Positions 1 through 11,387 of a stretch of DNA of 64,000 bases are shown here, piece by piece. Made by a program: the position numbers and the translations under genes. The stretch's first letter is position 1; every line of letters starts with the position of its first letter. The stretch comes from Erythrobasidium yunnanense (taxonomy: Eukaryota > Basidiomycota > Cystobasidiomycetes > Erythrobasidiales > Erythrobasidiaceae): the NCBI GenBank assembly GCA_001600175.1, contig BCJC01000008.1, forward strand, positions 2,781-66,780. Reading direction: 5' to 3'. The notes under the pieces are model-generated. The model made no database searches. It was not told where the DNA came from and saw only the letters and a list, made by a program, of their open reading frames with translations.

Positions 1-161
1 CCTCCGGGTGGGTAGGCAGAGTCCTCCTTGGAGACTGTGCAGATGGAAACAGCGCCGCCGGGAGGGTAGACGTTGTCGTTGTTGGAGATGGTGCAGATGG
101 ATACTGCTCCGCCGGGAGGGTAGACGCTGTCATTGGCAGCTCCAGTGAATGTGGCAGACAT
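1..161 (-). CDS. Mating pheromone precursor, second copy (partial, runs off the window)
   Basis: The start codon is at 161 on the minus strand, the mirror of the start at 11388. The visible part encodes a short leader, two complete copies of the core YPPGGAVSIC and the start of a third. The base undetermined in the right copy is resolved here and gives Asn, so the leader reads MSATFTGAANDSV. The remaining repeats and the CAAX end would lie left of the window. Whether this is a second real gene or an assembly duplicate cannot be told from sequence alone. If real, the locus carries at least two pheromone genes pointing outward from a shared block. Confidence 0.7.
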   Translation of the reverse strand, partial: MSATFTGAANDSVYPPGGAVSICTISNNDNVYPPGGAVSICTVSKEDSAYPPG

Positions 162-847
162 GTTTAAAAGGTGATAAAAGTGATGGGGGATGTGTGGTAA
201 GGAAAGTGGATTTGTTGGTGGTGCGCTTGATGAGAAGGCAAGAGAAGAGCAATTGTAGCTTCTTAAGAAGGGTTCATCAGTGCCTAGTACATCATTGTCA
301 GCGCAAACAAAAGCTGAACCAGAACAATTAGACAGACTGAGACGGCATTTCGCCCTTTGTTGTCGCTTTTGTTGAAAATCGGCACTACAATGGAGCCAGG
401 TACTCAGCAAGTATAATAACCACCGTCAAGACGTGCTCATCAATACTTTGCGCACGAAGATTGCGAGATCATTATATCACGGGCGTACGCATGAATCCAT
501 GCTCTATTGTATCGGTAGCCAGACGATCAATCAATGTCAGGGCAGGTCGTATCATGACCCATTAGATACGAGATATGTCAGTGTATGATATTTTGGCCTA
601 TCTTGTAGACCCAGGCGTCGTAGATGACTTATCCGTCTCGAAGCTTGATGCTCGGGCCGGGAAAGTGCTCAGTAGAGCGGTACTAGAGCCATGTTATGGT
701 AGTTCATCCTCTTGAGTCGCATCAGCGCTTGGTGTACGAAGACAGAACGTATGCCTGCTCGTATAAATCCGTGAGGCTTCTTCAGGTGTAGCAGCTATAA
801 AGACCGGTTGCAAGGGCTTGCAGGACANTGATCCGATCGTTATTTCG
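162..847. promoter_or_regulatory. Divergent promoter between pheromone copy and carrier gene
   Basis: No gene is recognised in this 686-base stretch. It separates the pheromone start (161, minus) from the carrier start (848, plus) and is repeated in mirror image at 10702-11387. It contains one ACAAAGGG box (353-360, minus orientation) and several AACAA-type motifs of the kind bound by HMG-box proteins. It should drive both genes, but no TATA element was established. Confidence 0.5.
353..360 (-). promoter_or_regulatory. Pheromone-response-element-like box, left copy
   Basis: The minus strand reads ACAAAGGG, 192 bases upstream of the pheromone start codon. The same octamer is the core pheromone response element bound by the HMG protein Prf1 in Ustilago maydis. 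Its use here is inferred from the motif and its place upstream of a pheromone gene; an 8-mer alone is weak evidence. Confidence 0.45.
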
Positions 848-2522
848 ATGTCAGAAGGGAAACCAGTNAAAGGTACGAGCTACACTACCGAAGAGGACTA
901 CGGTCAACTGGCATTGACCGTCTCTGCATAGCTCTGCCTTTCGTCTGTGAGCACGCACTACTGCCAACTGCTGGACAGGCTCACCTCTGGAAGCTGACTA
1001 TCACATTGCAGACCAGTTTGCAGCTGGTGCGCTAGCGTAAGTAGAGGTGCTTTTCAGCACGAGTGTGCTCTTAGCCTGACCGTGCTCCTATCATCTGCGT
1101 TTCAGAGGTGTTACAGAGCTTCTATGCCTGTATCCGTTGGGTGAGGCCACGGTCCTATCCAGTCGTCTACTGTATTACCTGATTGCTGAAGCTTTCGTGC
1201 AGATGTCGTGCGTATCGAGTTATCGCTTACAAAACCCTGTCCGACTCCCTCCGTCCCCCAATCCAGGTCAAGACTCGTATACAGCTTCAGGCTGGCAAAA
1301 CCGCTGCGGGCGGCGTATACTATGATGGAATGGTCGACTGCTTCCGCAAAATCATCGCAGAGGAAGGGTACGTGGACCGATTTTCGGGCATGTCTCACCG
1401 TACCAATGCTAAGGCCTCGGATTTCATAGTTTCTCCCGCTTGTATAGAGGTCTAGGTCCACCCTTAATGCTGGAGGCCCCGAAACGTGCTGTAAAGTTTG
1501 CGTAAGTTACGGCTGTTCGGCTGTCTGCTGTAGGAATCTGATGCATTTCGCCCAGTGCCAACGACTGGTGGGGCAAGACCTATCGCGATGCTTTCGGAGT
1601 ATCAAAGGCAACACAAGGACTGTCTGTGCTGACTGGGTGCTCTGCGGGCGCGACCGAGAGCATTGTCGTGGTCCCCTTTGAGCTGGTCAAGATCCGCTTG
1701 CAAGACAGGAACAGTGCAGGCAAATACAAGGGCCCTATGGATTGTGTGGCACAGATTGTCCGCAACGAAGGTATCCTCGGCTTGTACAATGGCCTTGAAC
1801 CCACCTTCTGGCGGTAAGCTGTTCCACCAGGCTGCTAAACTTGAAATGCATACGCTTATGCCACCTCCAGACACGTCATGTGGAACGGAGGTTACTTCGG
1901 TTGCATCTTCCAAGTCAGGTCACTTCTACCGAAGGCAACAGTGAGCTCAGCTAGCTCTGCAGCTCAGGGTTCAGTACTGATATTGATGACCGTGCAGACG
2001 AAAGGGAACGAGCTGCGCAACAACCTTATATCGTAAGATCGCTAGTATTTTGATGCTCTACCGATCCTGAAATTATCGAGCAGCGGCACTATCGGAGGTT
2101 TCGTTGGTACAGCTTTGAATACACCCTGTAAACTGACTACTCGCACTCTTGGAGAAGCACGCTAACCTTGATGCCTTCAGTCGATGTCATCAAATCCCGT
2201 GTCCAGAATTCGCCAAAGGTGAGTCTCCAAATACGTGCAAACGGAGGAGGCTGATCCTTCGGTGCAGGTCACAGGCGTAACTCCAAAATACAATGTACGT
2301 CGATATCTGCTGAGTAGGTAGCTGTCGCAGCTGAACTCTCAAGCGCTGCAGTGGACGATTCCCTCACTTTTCATCGTTGCTCGAGAGGAAGGTGTAGGAG
2401 CCTTGTACAAGGGATTTGTACCTAAGGTACTTAGACTGGCGCCGGGAGGCGGTATTCTCCTCCTTGTCGTGGAGTTCACCCTCGATGTTTTTAGAAAGCA
2501 GCTAGGCTCGCCGTACATTTAA
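848..2522 (+). CDS. Mitochondrial 2-oxodicarboxylate carrier (ODC1/2-like)
   Basis: This is a mitochondrial inner-membrane carrier (SLC25 family), closest by eye to yeast Odc1/Odc2, which exchange 2-oxoadipate and 2-oxoglutarate. Three carrier signatures are visible: YPLDVVKTR, PFELVKIRLQ and NTPFDVIKSR. Odc-type stretches include VDCFRKII, LEAPKRA and LRLAPGGG. The coding part is split into at least ten exons. The first four can be placed at 848-872, 1012-1036, 1106-1140 and 1203-1207, then coding resumes at 1267. The fourth is only 5 bases and is needed to read Leu-Asp-Val-Val. Exons 1-3 lie inside the inverted repeat, and a truncated copy of them sits at 10401-10701. Base 868 is undetermined (third codon position of Val). 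The product assignment is firm to the subfamily; exact substrates are inferred. Confidence 0.88.
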
Positions 2523-2765
2523 CCTTCCCATGGCAAGAGATCCAGGAAACAATCTTCGTTGCAAGAAGACGTCATTTGCGTTGTAGCTACCGTTGTAGGT
2601 ACGTAGAGCCGTAGGCGCGAGTCATGTATTCGCGTGATTCGATATGCTATCGCCTGCAGCGCAACTTAAAGGGACTGAATACGTGATGGGAGATTGGATT
2701 ATGGCAGTCTTTAGGTGTTCCGCTATGTTGCTTCGCAGTATCGGCCATGCTACATTGCAGCTTCT

Positions 2766-3506
2766 TCACTTCTTTTTCACCTCCTTCCTGACCACTTTTT
2801 CTTCACCCACGAATATGCCTTTGCCGTTGTAAGGCTCAGGTTTCCTCCATTCGCGTATACGCGCGGCGAATTGGGCCAACCTTTGCTTATCAGGGCCCTT
2901 CAAACGTAGCTCTGTCGGGACTGGCACCTCGCACTCGATATCAGCAGGTATCTCGAGCCTGATGGGTCGGGGAAAACCAAGTCGAAGAACCAGTAGCCGT
3001 CCTGTCTGCGAATTCGACCTCGGCATGATATCGGAGTCCGTTCCTGGCTGCTCCCTACCGCTGGCCATCGGTGCACTTTGCTCTACGATAGCCCTGTATC
3101 CTACGCCAACGAGCCTTAAGGGCAGCGAGAAGCCCTCCGACAGTCCTGTCACTGCATTCGCGCACATGGCCCGGGTAAGACCCCAACGCCCTCGAGCTTC
3201 TGGATCATCCTGCTGTTGACAAGTAATGGCGAGGTGAGAATCTGGATTCGCAACCGTAGATGGTCGGATTAATGCTGTGATACCTGGGCCAAGGTGGACG
3301 TCTTGAAATCCTCCAGGACCAGTGACGCGGACTACAGTTGCAGATTTTCCAAGACGTGAGCTGTTGCTAGTATTGTTTGGAAAGATGTCGCATGTGATAG
3401 ATGGCGGTAGAGGTATTGGCTGAGAGCCTATGTGTGACAGTCGGCAGCTTGAGGAGCTGAAAAAGCGCACTGCGGCGTTGGCGCTTTGCCAGCTGATTGA
3501 GCGCAT
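2766..3506 (-). CDS. MRPL6: Mitochondrial large-subunit ribosomal protein L6 (bL6/uL6m)
   Basis: A 246-residue uninterrupted reading frame. The Arg/Ser-rich N-terminus fits a mitochondrial targeting signal. The middle has the L6 core VGVGYRA, and the C-terminus carries the bacterial-type L6 signature around PEPYNGKGI followed by a basic tail ending in KKK. The protein binds 23S-type rRNA near the factor-binding site of the mitochondrial ribosome. From memory, a mitochondrial L6 gene is among genes linked to the pheromone/receptor locus of red yeasts, which would fit this setting. It is convergent with the carrier gene and divergent from MRD1. Confidence 0.9.
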   Translation of the reverse strand: MRSISWQSANAAVRFFSSSSCRLSHIGSQPIPLPPSITCDIFPNNTSNSSRLGKSATVVRVTGPGGFQDVHLGPGITALIRPSTVANPDSHLAITCQQQDDPEARGRWGLTRAMCANAVTGLSEGFSLPLRLVGVGYRAIVEQSAPMASGREQPGTDSDIMPRSNSQTGRLLVLRLGFPRPIRLEIPADIECEVPVPTELRLKGPDKQRLAQFAARIREWRKPEPYNGKGIFVGEEKVVRKEVKKK

Positions 3507-3870
3507 GCTTAACGAGGTACTCGAACTTCGCTTTTTCCACTACAAGTGCCGCCGTGTTAGCTGTCGTTTGGGGTGATGGGAGATTGCTAATTTCAGATTT
3601 ACCCAGCGTAATGGCCTAGATGAAGAAGAGGAACAGTGTAACAGATAGGATAGCTTCGAGAGGATGGATTTGGCGAAGCTTCTTCTAGCGAGCAGCCTTT
3701 TCGTTCTCGCCGTTTAAAAGCTCGCAGTTTATCACTAGTCAAACATACTAATCACTCAACGAGGACGCAAGCAGTCGCACTTTCCCTCTTCTTACAGTGG
3801 ACTCTACCTTCGCTGGACAGCCTCGTCGATCCAGTCTTGAACAGATTTTAGATTGAACAGGATTCAAACC
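3507..3870. promoter_or_regulatory. Divergent intergenic region MRPL6 / MRD1
   Basis: 364 bases without a gene, lying between two divergent start codons. It presumably contains both promoters. I see no distinctive motif. Confidence 0.4.
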
Positions 3871-6226
3871 ATGTCGACAAGCCGGACAGAGGGTGCAAGT
3901 ACTCGCATGGCGCCGAAGCCCCAGAATACTTCTCGTCTAGTGGTACTGTCACTGCCCTCGGATCTGGATAACGCTGGACTCTCGACACACTTCTCTACAC
4001 TTGACCTCCCTATGACCGATGTCAAGATTTTACGCAAAAAGGATGGAACTAGCCGACGCATGGCTTTCATAGGCTACTCATCAGCTTTCGATGCAGCTAA
4101 AGCAAAGGACTGGTTCGATAATACCTGGCTTCGAGGCAGTAGGATCAAGGTTGATTTCGCACTTCCCGTAAGCCCGTGATCAGCATTCACTGATGGCGAC
4201 GATTCGAAATTGGCTGAAGACAGACTGTCTTGTCAACTGCAGATCGACAACGCCCAACTGCACAGTCGCAAACGGGGTCGCAGCCCGCCTTCACAAGCCA
4301 GCCATGCAACGGCTTCTGGAAAGGATGCTCCAACATCCGATGGACTCGCTTTCACCGACGCTCTCACGAGCGATGCGAAGACACAAATAGAACAGGCAGA
4401 TCATACCAATTCGGAGCTCAGCGACGCAGAATATCTAGCGCGTCGTAAGCGGCGATTGATAGGGAATGGAGAAGTGCCGGAGGCGTCTTCCCCACCAGCA
4501 GTGCGTCTACTACTTCGGAGCACATACATAGTGACAGTCAAAGTATCGCTAAGCAACGATGTGGCATGCCAGACTCAAGACGCTATGGCTTTGCAGCCTG
4601 CCAAAGAGGAAGAACCTCAAAATACTCGGCTGTTCCTCCGGAACTTGCCCTTCGACACAACTGAAAGCTCACTTCGAGAGGCTTTCATGGCATACGGTCC
4701 CATCGAGCAGGCACGTACGGAATTGCTTGAAATCCTCTCTGTATAGCTGACAACGCCGCCTAGTAGATACACATCCCCACTGCTGGCAAGCACTCTCGCG
4801 GGCTTGCATACGTCACATATGCTCGATCTGCAGATGCTCTTTGTGCCCTAGAAGCTCTCGATGGTCACGGCTTCAACGGACGCCTTCTGCATATTATGAT
4901 AGCACAACAAGAGTCTACATCTGCTGGTGGCGCTAACCAGGTCTCCCGAACTTCAACGTCTGGCAGTTATAGGCAGACAAAAGCCGCAAAACTACACCAT
5001 AATGCCGACAAAGACTTCAACTGGGCCGCCCTTTACATGAATGTCCGTACAGCGTCAAGCATATATACTGTCATTAGATGCTGACGCAACGCCTAGAGCG
5101 ATGCTGTTCTAAACTCTTTAGCCAAACGGTTGGAAATACCCAAATCCGATATCCTCTCGCCCGAATCGAGTGGTGCTGCCGCCAAGCTTGCTCTGGCGGA
5201 GACGATGCTTTTGAAAGAGACCCGAGAATTCTTTGAAGCGGTGCGCGCACCTCACTCCGACCGTAGAACAATTGACTAAGTGTAAATCAGCATGGGGTCC
5301 GCTTTGATACACAAGACAGTACCGCTGCGCGATCCTCTACCATTCTACTGCTCAAAAATTTACCTTCAGGAACGAATGCAAACACTATTCGAGGCCTCCT
5401 TAAACCCTACGGCACATTGAAGCATCTGCTCATTCCACCATCGGGACTTGTAGCGATAGTGCAATTCGAGGACCCTCAAAGCGCAACTTCAGCTGTGAAA
5501 GCTGTAGCATACTGCAAGATCGGCAATTCCATCATCTATGTCGAGCGCGCTTCTTCCAAGTGCAACATTTCAGAACGAGCAAGTCTTCCGAAGCGAGAAT
5601 CTAAATCCATGGATCCCGAAGATCCGGTTACCGACAGCACTAGCTGCCTCTTTGTACAGAATTTTCCCCGGGGGACGGAATCGAAGGCTCTGCAAGACCT
5701 CTTTGTATCCCACAGCGGATTCCGCACCATGAAGATCGTGCAAGACACCACGAATAAAATAGAATACGCATTCGTCACATTCGGGAGTAAAGAGGCCGCT
5801 ACTAAGGCATGTGGGGAATTAGATGGCACACTATACGCCGGGAGGAGACTCAACGTTGCGCTCTCGAAACAACGCGACTCGTCTTCTGATACTTTGGAGA
5901 CCAGCGGAAGCGCGACTTCGAAGCTCATCATCAAGAACTTGCCATTCGAAGCATCTCTTGCAGATTTGCGTACGATACTGAGGTTAGTGCTATATACTTA
6001 CCGACATAAAAGTGGCTCTCGCTCACTTAAAACATGCCATTGCAGTCCATACGGCAAGCTACTCTCTCTCCGCATTCCACGCAAAGCAGACCAGACTCCC
6101 AGAGGATTCGCATTCGCCCACTTCGCAAGTCCCGCTCACGCCCAAATGGCGCTCGAAAACCTCAAGCATACTCACTTGCTTGGAAGACACTTAATCATAG
6201 AATTGGCTACCGGTGAGGTAACGTAG
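3871..6226 (+). CDS. MRD1: Multiple RRM protein, MRD1-like ribosome biogenesis factor
   Basis: The protein has several RNA-recognition motifs in series, matching yeast Mrd1, which binds pre-rRNA and is needed for early 18S rRNA processing in the SSU processome. RRM1 begins RLVVLSLPSDL and contains the Mrd1-type RKKDGTSRRMAFIGY. A central RRM begins NTRLFLRNLPF, and later ones begin SCLFVQNFPRG and KLIIKNLPFEAS with PRGFAFAHF. The ATG at 3871 is used. Intron 1 is 4168-4242. The exon junction after the central RRM1-like RNP2 (around 4705-4770) could not be fixed with a standard donor. The protein ends without the charged tail seen in yeast Mrd1, so a further 3' exon may have been missed. Confidence 0.82.
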
Positions 6227-6993
6227 GCCATAGATACCTCTGGAGACACGTTTGTGCGGCAAAGGCGCACACTACATGCCATCCGGTAAAGTGGCGAACC
6301 TTAGCAGCGACGGGAACCTCCTCCTCAACCGCGGCAAGCGGTTCCTCCTCTCGGAGCTCGTACGGCGCCTCTCAAGGCAACCCCGGTTCCGCATGCCCCG
6401 CCAACTGTCAAGTGTGAAAGTATTTTAGCATTACTACGTTCGCTACGGGCAGCGCTTTCAGATGTAGGACTATCGATACGATACTGTTTCGTCTGAACAG
6501 CTGCGATGTGCACGTTTATGCCTTTCGAACGTTACCGGTAATCGCGATTCCCTTTGCGCAAGCGACCTGTTTTGCTTCAAGCTGAAGCGTAGCTGCACTA
6601 CTGGAATCCTATAATGTAAACACGCAATTCGAGACAATCGTGCACATGACGAAGGCGCCTGGAGTCGAAGTTCCGAACAGCCGTGAAAAGCAGCCGGCCT
6701 TGCATTTACAGGGATACTACTACTACTGCAGTCGAAAGCTGGATTACTTTTGACACGGAGGGTGGGGAATGAGAAAAAAAGGCCATCTCGCACACACCCA
6801 CTAAACAAAAGGCCTTTTGATCGGCCGCTCAGCTAAGACCAGCAGACCAGCGTTGGATGAGTCGAACCTCTCATTTTGGAGCAATATAGCCTTCACACTC
6901 CTGCATTCACGAGAACATCTCGCTGAAGCCTAAGAACGGCAAAGACGGACAGTGACAAAGCTTCCAAATCTTCTCCAAATCGCCTGCTTTCCC
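6227..6993. other. Intergenic region, no gene seen
   Basis: About 770 bases between MRD1 and the zinc-finger gene. Short frames on both strands resemble no protein family and none shows convincing splice sites. It includes a GC-rich, CCTC-repeating stretch at about 6310-6400 and an A/T-rich segment near 6765-6830 just upstream of the next gene. Confidence 0.4.
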
Positions 6994-7576
<583 letters not shown>

Positions 7577-7580
<4 letters not shown>

Positions 7581-9591
7581 ACAGCGCGGGCAACCATCTG
7601 CAGTATAGCTTTGCAATCAACAGTGCTTTTGAGTCGACTACAGAGTAAAAAACAACCGCTTAGTTTCCGATTCAAGCTATAGGTTTCGGATGGGGGTGGA
7701 GTGGTTCGGTTTTCGAGTATCGTGGGAATAGAAGCTCGAATACGGGAGGTGATGTCCTGATTCGCAAAGGAAAAGGTATCCTGTTGGAATGGCTCCGCCA
7801 AAGCCAGCATTGCGTCCACGTGCGTATTCACCATGACCTGGAGAATTATTGGCTGTTAGCAAAAGCTGCATGCAATGAGCCAGTGCACTAGCCTCTTTAT
7901 CGTTTGATGTAAGATAGCCTATTTCGTGGGAGATGTCCAAACAAGTAGATCTGTCTCCTCGAATAGCTGCTTGCAGTAGCTCTCGATACAAGCCAATGAA
8001 AGGCTCTTTGTAAGCCTGACTGGCACCAAAATCGACTATCTCGAGCTACTGACATTGTAAGTTCGGCATAGAGACTGCGTCTCGCACATTGAACCCACCT
8101 GCTGCGTGTCTTCATTCCACAAGAAATTACTCCAGTTTGGATCGGTCTGCATGAAGCCGAATTGGAAGAGCTCGCGCAAGCACAGTTCGATGATTAGCGA
8201 GCCGATCTGCCGATCGTCAATTTAGTATGTAACCTTGAGCATGGTTCAAGCGTACTGACCTTATTACGCAGAGGCTCAGGATAATCGAGGAGCTTTGTGA
8301 CAGGAACGCCTTGCATCATCTGCATGGTCAGGACTCGACGCGTGGAGAGACTGTCCACAATGTTTGGGACCGCGAAAGCAGGGAGACCATCGACAAGCGT
8401 TCTGTAACGACGAGCACAAGCTGCCTCGTACTCATAATCGCATTCCTGCGCCAATTCGCTGCGCATCGTTTTCAGCGTGTTCTCCAGATACAGGCCTCGA
8501 GGCAGAAGTGCAGAGAATGATAGTAGGAAGCGAATATTGCCTATGTCTGCATCGATAGAATTTGCGACACCAGGGAACTGCACCTTTACGGCAACCTTGG
8601 TGCCATCGTGAAGGGTGGCAGCATGAACCTGGCCGATGGAAGCCGCAGCGAAGGGTACCAAGTCGAAGGCGCTGAATCGCTGCCGCCAATCGAGACCCAG
8701 CTCTATTGACATAACCTCCTGTACCGAAAGTTACTTCAGCATTATGCAGTAGATTGTCAAACGAGCCTTCTCACGTTCGTTTGCCATTCTGGCATGTAAT
8801 CGGCTGCGTTCTGCACTCTTGCGAGCACCTGTTCCAATTCGGGAGGCAACACATGGGATTCTAGTAAACCTCAGCAAAAGATTCTGCTCGAACTGAGCCT
8901 ATCAGCTAGTACCTTGAATGCTCAGAAACTGTCCCAGTTTCAAAGCTGCCCCCCGCATACGGGACAGAGACTTAACTAATCTGTTGATGTTGCTTTCGGT
9001 CAGCATGGCTGACGGGGACCCAGAGCTGCGTCCGCTTTTGAAGAAAGAACCCGCAGCTCCAAGTCCGAGTCCTGTCGCCAGGCCTGAAGGAGTTCTTAAG
9101 ACCTGACGATGCGTCTCGATCTGACAGCACTCACCGCCATACTGGAGGACGCGTGCAATGCGTGAGCTTGGTACCCTGCTAGCACGTCCTCGCGTTCGCA
9201 GATTCAGCTTGGAGTAGATAGAGGAAATCAGTTGGAGTGCGGTGAGGAAGTCAAGCAGAAGAGTCAGGAGAAGTACCTTAGTAGGTGCACTTCTGCCTGC
9301 ATCTAGGCTGCCCTCCGTGTTATCTTTTACGGATCGACCTTGGCTCTGGTCCAACGCCTCTAAATGCAGGTGTTCTCCGTCCAGCGAAGGAGTCTCCTGT
9401 CTGCTCTTCGTCGCAATATCTTCTGTACTGTCTGGCTTCGACCTCTGTACGGACGGCTCTACTTCTGGAGCAGCTCTGGAAAGCGCTGTCGAGGAGAAAT
9501 GGTGGACACAGGCGGAGCTCCTAGCGCATGCACCGAACCCACGCTGGACCGTACAGCGTCCTAGCAGTGGCAGTATGGCAGGCGCAGGCAT
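7577..9591 (-). CDS. COQ8: COQ8/ABC1 (ADCK) atypical kinase of ubiquinone biosynthesis
   Basis: A mitochondrial UbiB-family ATPase/kinase required for coenzyme Q synthesis. Family hallmarks are present in order: the KxGQ helix [14 protein letters not shown], the Ala-rich nucleotide loop [11 protein letters not shown], the catalytic-lysine strand [10 protein letters not shown], the QECDYEYEA segment, and the family signature DPNWSNFLW followed by an LDFGAS metal-binding motif. The N-terminus is a plausible mitochondrial presequence. Several short introns interrupt it; one splits the [13 protein letters not shown] / [10 protein letters not shown] region. ABC1 has been reported near pheromone/receptor loci in red yeasts (from memory). 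It lies between the two arms of the inverted repeat and is convergent with the zinc-finger gene, sharing bases of the stop codon. Confidence 0.9.
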
Positions 9592-10400
9592 GTCCTCTTA
9601 GGAAAGAGCACAGGAGCAAGGCCAAAGAGGCAATGTCATCATGGTCATCGGCAGACATTTCCCGACAACCACCGGCTCGTTTCAATCATTATCGAGGCAG
9701 CTGACATATAACCCTTTCTTCCCTAACGCGCAACCCCGTCGTAGTATTCGATGGCTTTGCAGTGTGTACTGACGCAGAAAGGCCCTTATCCGCCATTCCT
9801 CCGCCTAGCTAGCTGCTGAAGTGAAGGACCACGCAGCATAACTGGCAGCATGACTTGGTTGGTCTGAAAGATCCGTGGTGAGCTGCGCTGGTCTTAGCGC
9901 TCGCTGAGACACGCTCAGCTTGATTCACCTTACTCATCCCCCTCTAAACAGTCGCAGGGGAAGTGAGTTGATTTACGACTCGACTCGGATATTACCACAA
10001 GCTAGCAGCCTACTTGTATGTGTATACAGCAGACTGATTTGCCCTAAAAGCGATGGTGGAGCCTGTGCTGGAGGTACAATAAAGCACTGGAGCGCAGTCA
10101 CCCTGGTTCCCACTCGTCTGCCGATGGCAAAAGCCAGCCTTGTTATCTGCGGAGTCCCCACGAGCTTCGGTTATATCGAAACATGAAAGCGTAATTAACA
10201 GTCTACTATTGTTACTAATGATATCAGCTTGTCCTCGTCCCCGGACCTGACCCAGCCGCTTACTTGGTCCGGCTCAACAAGCCAGTATGCCTGAAAGGTT
10301 CGTGCTGCTTGGACAGCTCTGGCAACCGAGAGGATGAGCAACATTTGTCTCCGCAGATTTCCACAGGCTGGCTTCCAGCCATTCCACGAGAGAAGCATTC
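9592..10400. other. Intergenic region up to the right repeat arm, no gene seen
   Basis: About 800 bases. It starts with the COQ8 promoter side and ends exactly at the repeat junction (10401). Frames at 9920-10186 (plus) and 10195-10398 (minus) have no recognisable domain, composition or splice pattern. No transposon ends or direct repeats were seen next to the junction. Confidence 0.4.
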
Positions 10401-10701
10401 GGCCTCACCCAACGGATACAGGCATAGAAGCTCTGTAACACCTCTGAAACGCAGATGATAGGAGCACGGTCAGGCTAAGAGCACACTCGTGCTGAAAAGC
10501 ACCTCTACTTACGCTAGCGCACCAGCTGCAAACTGGTCTGCAATGTGATAGTCAGCTTCCAGAGGTGAGCCTGTCCAGCAGTTGGCAGTAGTGCGTGCTC
10601 ACAGACGAAAGGCAGAGCTATGCAGAGACGGTCAATGCCAGTTGACCGTAGTCCTCTTCGGTAGTGTAGCTCGTACCTTTNACTGGTTTCCCTTCTGACA
10701 T
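10401..10701 (-). pseudogene. 5' fragment of the mitochondrial carrier gene
   Basis: On the minus strand this repeats the carrier start codon (10701) and exons 1-3, ending with the coding stretch LLCLYPL and eight bases of intron 3. Beyond 10401 the sequence is unrelated to the carrier, so all later exons, including two of the three carrier signatures, are missing. It cannot encode a working carrier. It marks where the duplicated segment stops and shows that the left arm is the parental arrangement. Confidence 0.85.
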
Positions 10702-11188
10702 CGAAATAACGATCGGATCANTGTCCTGCAAGCCCTTGCAACCGGTCTTTATAGCTGCTACACCTGAAGAAGCCTCACGGATTTATACGAGCAGGCATAC
10801 GTTCTGTCTTCGTACACCAAGCGCTGATGCGACTCAAGAGGATGAACTACCATAACATGGCTCTAGTACCGCTCTACTGAGCACTTTCCCGGCCCGAGCA
10901 TCAAGCTTCGAGACGGATAAGTCATCTACGACGCCTGGGTCTACAAGATAGGCCAAAATATCATACACTGACATATCTCGTATCTAATGGGTCATGATAC
11001 GACCTGCCCTGACATTGATTGATCGTCTGGCTACCGATACAATAGAGCATGGATTCATGCGTACGCCCGTGATATAATGATCTCGCAATCTTCGTGCGCA
11101 AAGTATTGATGAGCACGTCTTGACGGTGGTTATTATACTTGCTGAGTACCTGGCTCCATTGTAGTGCCGATTTTCAACAAAAGCGACA

Positions 11189-11196
11189 ACAAAGGG
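11189..11196 (+). promoter_or_regulatory. Pheromone-response-element-like box, right copy
   Basis: ACAAAGGG lies 192 bases upstream of the pheromone ATG at 11388 and is the mirror of 353-360. It equals the core of the Prf1-bound element in Ustilago maydis. Nearby AACAAAAG-type motifs could be further HMG-box sites. The function is inferred. Confidence 0.45.
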
Positions 11197-11387
11197 CGAA
11201 ATGCCGTCTCAGTCTGTCTAATTGTTCTGGTTCAGCTTTTGTTTGCGCTGACAATGATGTACTAGGCACTGATGAACCCTTCTTAAGAAGCTACAATTGC
11301 TCTTCTCTTGCCTTCTCATCAAGCGCACCACCAACAAATCCACTTTCCTTACCACACATCCCCCATCACTTTTATCACCTTTTAAAC

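Larger units (their letters stand above)
1..1148. repeat. Left arm of 1148-base inverted repeat
   Basis: This arm is the reverse complement of 10401-11548; paired positions always sum to 11549. The match ends at 1148, eight bases into the third intron of the carrier gene, after which the arms diverge. It holds the 5' part of a pheromone precursor gene (minus strand), an intergenic promoter, and carrier exons 1-3. Two undetermined bases (828, 868) are mirrored exactly in the other arm (10721, 10681). A third, 11417, is undetermined only in the right arm; the left arm reads a resolved base there (132). The window begins exactly where the partner arm meets the N gap. Confidence 0.95.

Noticed and set aside
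149-331. Open frame on the plus strand, repeated in mirror image at 11218-11400 (minus)
   Set aside because: It is antisense to the pheromone leader and promoter and has no domain or splice signal. It appears twice only because it lies in the inverted repeat.
10195-10398. Minus-strand frame next to the repeat junction, possibly a fused tail of the carrier fragment
   Set aside because: It bears no carrier motif and is not joined in frame to exon 3 by a plausible splice site.
11139-11387. Upstream in-frame extension of the pheromone frame
   Set aside because: It covers the promoter including the ACAAAGGG box; the compact leader from the ATG at 11388 fits pheromone precursors.
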